Of a DNA stretch of 64,000 nt, positions 32,483-40,026 are shown piece after piece. The translations under genes were made by a program, and so were the position numbers. The stretch covers positions 1 to 64,000 of the forward strand of contig BLMC01000008.1 of assembly GCA_011959805.1 (NCBI GenBank), written 5' to 3'. The stretch's first letter is position 1; every line of letters begins with the position of its first letter. The stretch comes from Lachnospiraceae bacterium (GTDB lineage: Bacteria; Bacillota; Clostridia; Lachnospirales; Lachnospiraceae). The notes beneath the pieces were generated by a model, which saw only the letters and a list, made by a program, of their open reading frames with translations, searched no databases and was not told the origin of the DNA.

Positions 32483-34207
32483 TCACTCCGCAGAGACAAT
32501 ATAAGAATAGATTGGCTGTCCTCCAAACTGAAGTTCTACATCACAACTACCAAACTCTGTCCGAACCATATCAGCAAGTTCCTGCGCCTGCTCTTTCTGA
32601 ATAATATCACCGTAATATATACTAATCAGTTCATACTCATCCGACATCATTTCTTGAATCATATGAAATGCTACATCTTGCAAATTTGTACCAACTGCCA
32701 AAATGCCTTTATCACCAATTCCCATAAAATCCCCTTGATGAATCTCCTTATCATCAATCACAGTATCTCGCACTGCATACGTTACCTGACCAGTTGCGAC
32801 ATGTTGAACCTCTTCCTTCATAACAGCCTCATTTTCCTCCACGGAAATGTCTGGAACATAGTTGATAATTGCAGTAATGCCTTGTGGTACTGTCTTTGTT
32901 GGAATCACAATAATATTTTTATCATTTGTCAACTGTTTCGCCTGGTTTGCTGCAAGAATGATATTTTTATTGTTAGGGAATATGAAAATATTATCTGCAT
33001 CTAGTTTTTCTATAGCATTGAGCATATCCTCTGTGCTAGGATTCATTGTTTGACCGCCCTCAATAATATAATCCACTCCTAAAGAGCGAAAAATCTCATT
33101 CATTCCCTCACCAATTGAAACTGCAATAAATCCCGTTTCTTTATGTCCGATTACCATGTTTTCCTTGGTCTCTGGTTCATTTTTTTCTGGAAGCACAGTG
33201 CTTTGCATCTGTTTCTCCATCATATCGGAAACCTTCTCATCTCGCTCAAGACGCATATTTTCAATAATGATTGTTGTGAGAGAACCATACCGCAGCGCCT
33301 TTTGCATAGCAAGTCCAGGATCATTTGTATGCACATGTACCTTGACAATCTCATCATCTGCCACAACTACAATCGAGTCTCCTATCGAGGAAAGATATTC
33401 TTTAAAGTCCATTTCCTGCTTGATATTAAATGGTTTGCTTAACATAATCAAAAACTGTGTACAGTAACAGAACTTAATCTCTGCGTTTGCCTGCGCTTCA
33501 ATTGTGGAAGACATTGCACTCTGTTGAATAGTACCTCCTAAACTAGCTTTCGCTTTGTCAGAACTATCCACAGAGAAATCTATTTCCTTGCCAAGAAATG
33601 CATCGTAAGCACCTTTGAGTACCTCTACCAGCCCTTGTCCGCCAGAATCAACTACACCAGCTTGTTTTAATACAGGAAGCATCTCCGGTGTTCGTGCAAG
33701 CACTACATCTGCCTCTTTGATAATTTCTCCAATAAATACTTCTAAATCTTTCTCCCCGGCCATCGCAAGGTCGTTTGCCCGCTTCGCAGCGCCCTTTGCG
33801 ACCGTCAAAATTGTTCCTTCCTTTGGCTTCATAACTGCTTTGTATGCTGTCTCTACCGCCTTCTCGCAAGCCGAAGCAAGAATTGCTACATTAATCTCAT
33901 CATACTCTCGAATAACTTTTGTAAATCCTCTGAAAAGCTGTGACAATATAACGCCAGAGTTTCCCCTTGCACCTCTTAAAGAACCTGACGAAATTGCTTT
34001 TGACAAAGAAGCCATATCCGGTTCTGCAATCGCTGCCACTTCCCGAGCAGCAGACATAATTGTCATCGACATATTAGTGCCAGTATCTCCATCTGGAACA
34101 GGAAAGACATTGAGTTCATTAATCCATTCCTTCTTATTCTCCAGATTTTTTGCTCCGGCAAGAAACATCTTTGATAACATTTTCGCATCGATTACATTTA
34201 ATCCCAC
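32483..34207 (-). CDS. fakA: DAK2-domain fatty acid kinase FakA/YloV
   Basis: INELNVFPVPDGDTGTNMSMT, ARGNSGVILSQLFRG. Confidence 0.93.
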   Translation of the reverse strand: MGLNVIDAKMLSKMFLAGAKNLENKKEWINELNVFPVPDGDTGTNMSMTIMSAAREVAAIAEPDMASLSKAISSGSLRGARGNSGVILSQLFRGFTKVIREYDEINVAILASACEKAVETAYKAVMKPKEGTILTVAKGAAKRANDLAMAGEKDLEVFIGEIIKEADVVLARTPEMLPVLKQAGVVDSGGQGLVEVLKGAYDAFLGKEIDFSVDSSDKAKASLGGTIQQSAMSSTIEAQANAEIKFCYCTQFLIMLSKPFNIKQEMDFKEYLSSIGDSIVVVADDEIVKVHVHTNDPGLAMQKALRYGSLTTIIIENMRLERDEKVSDMMEKQMQSTVLPEKNEPETKENMVIGHKETGFIAVSIGEGMNEIFRSLGVDYIIEGGQTMNPSTEDMLNAIEKLDADNIFIFPNNKNIILAANQAKQLTNDKNIIVIPTKTVPQGITAIINYVPDISVEENEAVMKEEVQHVATGQVTYAVRDTVIDDKEIHQGDFMGIGDKGILAVGTNLQDVAFHMIQEMMSDEYELISIYYGDIIQKEQAQELADMVRTEFGSCDVELQFGGQPIYSYIVSAE

Positions 34208-34221
34208 TTCAGAAATCCTCC

Positions 34222-34578
34222 TTAATCAATCACTCGAACGCCCTCAACAAAGATGTTGATGTTTTCGATTTCGAGACCTGTGAAATTTTCAACCTTGTAC
34301 TTTACATTATTAATCAAATTATCGCACACAGTAATAATACTTACACCATAGGCAACAATCACGTGAAAGTTAAGAAGCAATTTATTATTGACAATATTTA
34401 CTGATATTCCATGCGTAATGCTTTCTTTCATCAAAAGTTTTACCAAGCCATCCTTTACATTCACTGAAGCCATGCCAACAATTCCAAAACATTCTACCGC
34501 CACACTTCCAGCGTACTGGGCAATCACTTCAGGATCAATATAGATATTCCCCATATGGGTATTCATAGATCCTTTCAT
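34222..34578 (-). CDS. Asp23/Gls24 family envelope stress protein
   Basis: Asp23 fold: IYIDPEVIAQYAGSVAVECFGIVGMAS; upstream of fakA. Confidence 0.92.
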   Translation of the reverse strand: MKGSMNTHMGNIYIDPEVIAQYAGSVAVECFGIVGMASVNVKDGLVKLLMKESITHGISVNIVNNKLLLNFHVIVAYGVSIITVCDNLINNVKYKVENFTGLEIENINIFVEGVRVID

Positions 34579-34609
34579 AGAAATCCTCCTTCTGTTGTTC
34601 CATCATTCC

Positions 34610-34693
34610 ATAATCAAGTAGGAAATTCCTACTCACTGCACAACCTGCGCGCCTCTTGACGTCTTATTTTCTCTATACAGATCTGTGCATAAA
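34610..34693 (+). repeat. dispersed intergenic repeat copy E (degenerate)
   Basis: TAATCAAGTAGGAAATTCCTACTC...GCGCGCC..TTATTTTCTCT...CTGTGCATAAA. Confidence 0.7.
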
Positions 34694-34970
34694 TTTAAGA
34701 ATGCCACCGGCATCTTGCTGTGACATGCAAATCAACTCTGCTGACATAAACTAATTCACACGCTCGCAATCTTACCAGAGGCTTATCTTAGTCGAAATTA
34801 TATCTAGGACAAAGTTATATTTTTTTACCACTCATAGAAGTGGAAGTCTTCTCCGACTAAGATAAAAAACACTAATGTTATTATTATAACCGTTTTTTGG
34901 TAAAAAAGAAACATATATTTTTATAGAATTCATTGTTTGCAAAAAAATTACATTTTTTATGAAAAATAAC

Positions 34971-34999
34971 TTGCCAAAAGCCTGTTTTTTTGATAAGAT
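34971..34999 (+). promoter_or_regulatory. rpmB promoter
   Basis: TTGCCA - 17 nt - TAAGAT about 40 bp upstream of rpmB. Confidence 0.65.
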
Positions 35000-35039
35000 A
35001 CAAATGTTGTGAGTCGAATGACTTAGTTTAGTCGAGGAG

Positions 35040-35234
35040 GTGCTAACGATGGCAAAATGTGATATTTGTGGCAAAGGCGTTCATTTCGGTAATAACGTAA
35101 GCCATTCTCATAGAAGATCCAATGCGATTTGGAATTCCAATGTAAAGAGTGTGAAATGCAAAGTAAATGGAGCTGCTAAGAGAATGCATGTATGTACAAG
35201 ATGTTTGCGTTCTGGAGCTATTGAAAGAGCATAA
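35040..35234 (+). CDS. rpmB: 50S ribosomal protein L28 (zinc-ribbon, Cys-containing form)
   Basis: MAKCDICGKGVHFGNNVSHSHRRSNAIW...CTRCLRSG; real start at MAK (35049). Confidence 0.96.
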   Translation: MLTMAKCDICGKGVHFGNNVSHSHRRSNAIWNSNVKSVKCKVNGAAKRMHVCTRCLRSGAIERA

Positions 35235-35256
35235 TTAGAATTATAGTGATATTATC

Positions 35257-35286
35257 AAATAGGGGAAGGTAAATCTTCCCCTATTT
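35257..35286 (+). terminator. rpmB terminator
   Basis: 12-bp perfect stem AAATAGGGGAAG/CTTCCCCTATTT. Confidence 0.85.
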
Positions 35287-35374
35287 GCTGTGCATGTGTT
35301 TACCAACTCTGCTAACTATTTTCTTATAAACACCTGTATATAAGAATTGATAATACTTTCTTTACTTCCCCGCC

Positions 35375-35493
35375 AAATACTTTTCTTTGGGCATCCATGT
35401 AATCAAGTAGAGAAGATTCCTCTTCTCCTTACTCGCACGCCAGACACGGATAGCTTTCGCTGCATAGTTCCTCTCCGCGTTTGTGTACATAAA
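35375..35493 (+). repeat. dispersed intergenic repeat copy C (full unit preceded by a shortened unit)
   Basis: GCCAAATACTTTTCTTTGGGCATCCATG + TAATCAAGTAGAGAAG..CTTCTCCTTACTCGCACGCCAGACACGG..CTCTCCGCGTTTGTGTACATAAAA. Confidence 0.8.
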
Positions 35494-35531
35494 AGAGTCG
35501 GTACTATTTAACTTTCATAGTACCGACTCTT
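35493..35531 (-). terminator. terminator hairpin overlapping the 3' end of the J-domain-like CDS
   Basis: AAGAGTCGGTACTA/TAGTACCGACTCTT 14-bp stem; stop codon in the loop. Confidence 0.8.
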
Positions 35532-36071
35532 TAAGTTTTCATACTCTGTCTGAATCAACAGCAATGTCTTAGTATCACCACATTTGTTATCTGGGTGAAA
35601 AATCTTCAGCAATTCTTTATAGCGCTTCCGCAAAGCCATATCATTGTCAACCCCTCGGAAAAAGCTTGTACTCTCATAAACACCAGACTCATACTGTGTA
35701 TGTGCTGACTTGGCACTCGACATTCGTTGACGCCGATACTTACTCTTTTCATGTTCAAAATTCAACCGTTCGCACTCCAACGCCTTCCTATCAATTGCCA
35801 ATTGCTGATATGCATCTTCAATAATTTTCTGTTTCTTAGCGATAAAAACCTCATTATCATCATATCGCTTTTGAATAGTTTTCTCACGCCTGTCCAAAAT
35901 ATTTTTATCTCGCTCAAGTTTTCGCTTTAAATCCTGTAATTCACGACTAAGCTCATGCAGCTCATCTCTTTTTGACTGAATTCTGACCTGCTCTTGAAAC
36001 ATCCATGCTTTCATCTTTTTGATATCATCTGGATCTTCAACCGCCATAAGCGCCTCATCAAAATCCAACAT
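35508..36071 (-). CDS. coiled-coil protein with C-terminal J-domain-like segment
   Basis: RYKELLKIFHPDNKCGDTKTLLLIQTEYENLKSRY: HPD motif at the C terminus. Confidence 0.75.
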   Translation of the reverse strand: MLDFDEALMAVEDPDDIKKMKAWMFQEQVRIQSKRDELHELSRELQDLKRKLERDKNILDRREKTIQKRYDDNEVFIAKKQKIIEDAYQQLAIDRKALECERLNFEHEKSKYRRQRMSSAKSAHTQYESGVYESTSFFRGVDNDMALRKRYKELLKIFHPDNKCGDTKTLLLIQTEYENLKSRYYES

Positions 36072-36116
36072 ATTTACTACTCCCTTTTCAATCCAAACTT
36101 GTACTTTGTTTTCTTC

Positions 36117-36260
36117 TTACCTACAGTCAAATAAATAATACCCCAAAATAATAAAAAATGCAATCAAAATTAATCCAATCCAAGTGCTTCCAATAACCAA
36201 CATAAAAAGCATGCCGATTGCAATCCAAAACAAGGTATAACCTACCAACTTACACATCAT
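36117..36260 (-). CDS. small membrane protein, 47 aa, not in the supplied ORF track
   Basis: MMCKLVGYTLFWIAIGMLFMLVIGSTWIGLILIAFFIILGYYLFDCR; two hydrophobic helices; between the J-domain gene and gerW. Confidence 0.7.
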   Translation of the reverse strand: MMCKLVGYTLFWIAIGMLFMLVIGSTWIGLILIAFFIILGYYLFDCR

Positions 36261-36342
36261 CTTGCACCTCGGCACATCTTTCTTTATTATATGCGCCGCG
36301 CGCCTAATTTATAATTTATTTCCCATCATTCTTTAGATTCGT

Positions 36343-36741
36343 CTATTCTTCATAATCATACTCTGGAAATGCTGCACTGACCACCTCATCATCGCTCGGC
36401 ATCTCTTCCTTTTTCGTTGTAAACCGGTCAATCAGGTCTGGAACCATATCGATAATCTTTGTCACCGTATCCTGATTTTTAATATTGACAAGCCTTACCT
36501 GCCCATTTTTAACCACAAGAACTGCACTCGGAGACATCTTGCCAGTCATTCCTCCTGCGCCACCACTTTTCTTCTCCTGGGAAGATGCACCTGCTCCAAC
36601 ACCAAATGTAACATCAACCAATGGAATGATCGTTGTATCTCCTGCCTGCGTCGGCTCACCGACTACGGTTTTAGAAGAGAGAAAACTCTCCATTCCCTGC
36701 ATCATAGAATTTACTACTTCATTAAAACTGTTATCAGACAT
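36343..36741 (-). CDS. spore germination/sporulation protein GerW (YtfJ) family
   Basis: TIIPLVDVTFGVGAGAS..GGAGGMTGKMSPSAVLVVKNGQVRLV. Confidence 0.92.
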   Translation of the reverse strand: MSDNSFNEVVNSMMQGMESFLSSKTVVGEPTQAGDTTIIPLVDVTFGVGAGASSQEKKSGGAGGMTGKMSPSAVLVVKNGQVRLVNIKNQDTVTKIIDMVPDLIDRFTTKKEEMPSDDEVVSAAFPEYDYEE

Positions 36742-36768
36742 TCTATCCCTCCAAAATCAATAAATCCA

Positions 36769-37707
36769 TTAGTTTTCCTCTCGCTTTAACAACCTAAGTA
36801 GCCTTTTAATATTCTTGTCGAAGAACAAAATACAAGCAGTCCGAATTAGCACAAATACACTGATGTGCCCTCGAAAAGAAAAATCTCCCTCCAGAACAGA
36901 TTGGTCAAACTCAGGTTGTATTGCTATATTTCCCTGATGCAATGGATAAAACATTCCCCAAACTGCGAGTACCTCTCCCATCACCGCCGGATCATCAAAA
37001 CCCAAATGCAAATTCATCTGAAATTTTCGCGGAGACACTTTGCACAGAACATATCCTAGCTGTTTCTGGCATGTTATAAACGCCTTCTTCGTGCTGTCAA
37101 GCTGCAACACTTCAAGATAATATTTTATGTTATCTTTTATTCTAACTATTGTATCATAAACTTTGTTGAATGTGAACTTTATATTTTTTAAAAAGTTTAC
37201 AAAATTTATAAAAAATTCCTTAATTTTTTGCAAGATATTTTGCTTTTTCTCCCGCGAATCAGATTTTACAGATTCGATATCCTCAACTGCCTCCGCTTCT
37301 TCTACCGATGGTTCTTTTATCGCGGCGACGATCTTTTCCTCAGATGGTTCTTGCATCGCTGCTGCTTGAATCTCATTATTATTTTCTAACTTAGTTTTTG
37401 TTGATTTTTCTTTTTTATGCTTCTTTTTTTGATTCCTCTTTTTCTGATTATCATAAACAGTAATTCCAAAAATTTTAAGATAAATATGGAAATCCTGCCC
37501 TATTTGAAACATACCCCATATTGATACGATATGCAAACACCATGATAAATTCAGTTTTGTTGAAAATACACTGTCAAAATAATTGCCTTTTCCGCGGTAG
37601 CGCACCGGCACAAATAGAACCAACAACAATATAAAAAGAACAAGTCCAAAAAGAACAAGGAATGTAATTCCTGCTATCTTTAGTACAGTGAAAAATATCG
37701 ATGCCAT
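36769..37707 (-). CDS. DUF2953 (YtfI-like) membrane protein
   Basis: N-terminal TM; NLHLGFDDPAVMGEVLAVWGMFYPL; adjacent to gerW as in Bacillus ytfI-ytfJ. Confidence 0.85.
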   Translation of the reverse strand: MASIFFTVLKIAGITFLVLFGLVLFILLLVLFVPVRYRGKGNYFDSVFSTKLNLSWCLHIVSIWGMFQIGQDFHIYLKIFGITVYDNQKKRNQKKKHKKEKSTKTKLENNNEIQAAAMQEPSEEKIVAAIKEPSVEEAEAVEDIESVKSDSREKKQNILQKIKEFFINFVNFLKNIKFTFNKVYDTIVRIKDNIKYYLEVLQLDSTKKAFITCQKQLGYVLCKVSPRKFQMNLHLGFDDPAVMGEVLAVWGMFYPLHQGNIAIQPEFDQSVLEGDFSFRGHISVFVLIRTACILFFDKNIKRLLRLLKREEN

Positions 37708-37716
37708 AAGCTCCCC

Positions 37717-38031
37717 TTAATGATTAAAAAGTACCTTGACGTTGTATGTTCCATTTTCTTGATAGACATCCTCAATCATGTCTATCACAAGGTCTACTGC
37801 TCCGCTGTATCCAGCAGCAATCCCAACAATATAAGGAGCGTTTGCTTTTTTCTTATAGTAATTCTGTTTCAGTATCCCACTATGATAAATCTCCAGCAAA
37901 TCTGTATTCTTTGCAAGTGCAATAATATATACACAAGGCTGTGGCCTTCCCGTTCGCAACTTCCACATTACTTTTCTGCATTTTCTCTCTAATGACGGAC
38001 TGATATATAATCTTTTGCTAAAACGTACCAT
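37717..38031 (-). CDS. conserved hypothetical protein
   Basis: ORF with coherent composition and tight spacing. Confidence 0.7.
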   Translation of the reverse strand: MVRFSKRLYISPSLERKCRKVMWKLRTGRPQPCVYIIALAKNTDLLEIYHSGILKQNYYKKKANAPYIVGIAAGYSGAVDLVIDMIEDVYQENGTYNVKVLFNH

Positions 38032-38105
38032 TGCCTATGCTCCTATTTTCCGATAATCCAACAAAACTATTTTATCATATCATTCACGATTTTACAAATC
38101 AAAAA

Positions 38106-38123
38106 AAGGTCAGAACTGACCTT
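38106..38123. terminator. terminator downstream of the NUDIX gene
   Basis: AAAAAAAGGTCAG-AA-CTGACCTTCTTTTT. Confidence 0.85.
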
Positions 38124-38136
38124 CTTTTTAGTTGTT

Positions 38137-38583
38137 TTAACGAGGTTTTATCCATTGTTTATTCTTCCGAAGATCCAGATATTCCTGATACGCCTGCTCT
38201 AAAATCTGTTTTTCATTGGAAAATTTGAGCAGATGATATGCCTCATGATATTTGTAATACCCCGAATCAACAAAAAATTCTTCCCGTTGTGGCTTACTGT
38301 AATAATTATCCGCCATCATCAGATACCAGTGGACTTCCTTCTCCACAATATCCTGAGGCACATTAAAGGTGTATTCACTTTTTCCGATATATTTCATGAC
38401 AGTAGCCTTCACGCCTGACTCTTCAAACACTTCTCGCAGGGCAGTCTCAACATGTTTTTCACCTGCCTCGACAGTTCCTTTTGGCAAAACCCATCCCTCA
38501 TACCTGTTTTTGAAATTTTTGTACAAAAGTAAAATTTTCCCCCTGAAAATGACTACGCCACCACAGCTAGTAGCTTGTATCAT
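38137..38583 (-). CDS. NUDIX hydrolase
   Basis: GWVLPKGTVEAGEKHVETALREVFEESGV Nudix box. Confidence 0.95.
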   Translation of the reverse strand: MIQATSCGGVVIFRGKILLLYKNFKNRYEGWVLPKGTVEAGEKHVETALREVFEESGVKATVMKYIGKSEYTFNVPQDIVEKEVHWYLMMADNYYSKPQREEFFVDSGYYKYHEAYHLLKFSNEKQILEQAYQEYLDLRKNKQWIKPR

Positions 38584-38608
38584 GTTTTTCCTCCTGTAGG
38601 GTACCTAT

Positions 38609-38971
38609 CTAAAAATCTTTCATGCTGTCCATAATACTAATAATTTGACTTGTCTCATAAGGTTTTGTCACAAAATCTGCGGCACCTAGCTTAATCGCAT
38701 CCAACATTTTATTCTTCTGTCCAGAAGCTGTCACCATAATAATTTTGGCATCCTCATCATACTCTTTAATCTTTACAAGTGTTTCTAACCCGTCCATCAC
38801 AGGCATTGTAATATCCAGCGTTACAAAATCTGGGTTCAACTCACAATATTTTTCGTATCCTTCCTGCCCGTTCTCCGCCTCATCAAGCACTTCATAACCA
38901 TTTTCTACAAGAATATGTCGAAGCATATACCTGGATGTTTTAGAATCATCTACTATCAAAACAGTACTCAT
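38609..38971 (-). CDS. CheY-like response regulator
   Basis: LIVDDSKTSRYMLR, FVTLDITMPVMDG, KLGAADFVTKPY. Confidence 0.95.
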   Translation of the reverse strand: MSTVLIVDDSKTSRYMLRHILVENGYEVLDEAENGQEGYEKYCELNPDFVTLDITMPVMDGLETLVKIKEYDEDAKIIMVTASGQKNKMLDAIKLGAADFVTKPYETSQIISIMDSMKDF

Positions 38972-39013
38972 TTTTAATTCTCCTTATCCTCTAAAATTTC
39001 AATCAGTATATTC

Positions 39014-39886
39014 TTATTCATATACTTCTAAAACTGCCTTAAAACAATAACCATTGGCATGAACAGGAATGATGTACAATTTCTCATTGCTAACAAAAGG
39101 TCCCTCTACAGAATACTCTGGTGAATTCATATCAATCGAGAAATCATCATAACTTAGATTTGTAGCAAACAGCCCATTTACACAATTAATAAACTCTCCC
39201 ACATTATCCAATGCATCTGTATCTACTGTACAATATGTATCTTCAGTAAAATAGTTGGCAATGGCAAGCAAACCATCATCGGGTGCACTTATGTACACTT
39301 TCATATGCATATCGCCGACAATCATCTGACATGCATATTTGTCTAGCTGCAATGAACTGGCAATATACGCTTTTTCAAGATACATATCACTGTCAATCAG
39401 TCTACGAACTGTCTGAACAAAAGTGAGAATATACTCTTTTAGACGTTTAGATTTTAATGGAACAAATGCATCGACACACTGTTCCAAATCGTCATGAACC
39501 AATGCGCTGATTACAACATCACTATATCCTCCAAGCTGTTGGAATTCATCCAGACACAAATTGATTTGTTCCAAACTAAGCATTCCTTTATCCAAAAGGC
39601 TTTGTACAAACCTCATAAATGTATTTGTTTGATAAGACAAGATCTCATCCAATTTTTCGTCTGTGAGATATCCAGCCTCCACAGCAGTCTCCCCAAAACG
39701 TTCGTTATTTTTATCTATCCGCTCCAGAAGTTCATTTACGACTGCTGATGTAAGCACTCTATTAATGACTGCTATTGTCTCCACCTCAGCCTTAAACTCC
39801 TTTTGAACAGGAAGCAACTTATCAAGCTGTTCTTGTGTTATCATTTGTTTGTTTACCAGATAGTTTCCAAATAAGCGGTTGATCAT
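39014..39886 (-). CDS. protein with N-terminal MshEN-like and C-terminal CheX-like regions
   Basis: LVNKQMITQEQLDKLLPVQ ... FGETAVEAGYLTDEKLDEIL ... DNVGEFINCVNGLFATNLS; next to cheY-like gene. Confidence 0.7.
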   Translation of the reverse strand: MINRLFGNYLVNKQMITQEQLDKLLPVQKEFKAEVETIAVINRVLTSAVVNELLERIDKNNERFGETAVEAGYLTDEKLDEILSYQTNTFMRFVQSLLDKGMLSLEQINLCLDEFQQLGGYSDVVISALVHDDLEQCVDAFVPLKSKRLKEYILTFVQTVRRLIDSDMYLEKAYIASSLQLDKYACQMIVGDMHMKVYISAPDDGLLAIANYFTEDTYCTVDTDALDNVGEFINCVNGLFATNLSYDDFSIDMNSPEYSVEGPFVSNEKLYIIPVHANGYCFKAVLEVYE

Positions 39887-40026
39887 TTTCCGGCTCCCTT
39901 CTATATTATATTTAATTTGACATCATACAAATTATACCTATATTCTAATATACACCTTTTTACAAAAAATTACAAAGAATTATTGAAATTTTTATGAAAA
40001 AACAGGCACTCACAAAAATTAAAACA

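Noticed and set aside
33615-34259. 214-aa plus ORF
   Set aside because: Antisense shadow of fakA, which has clear DAK motifs.
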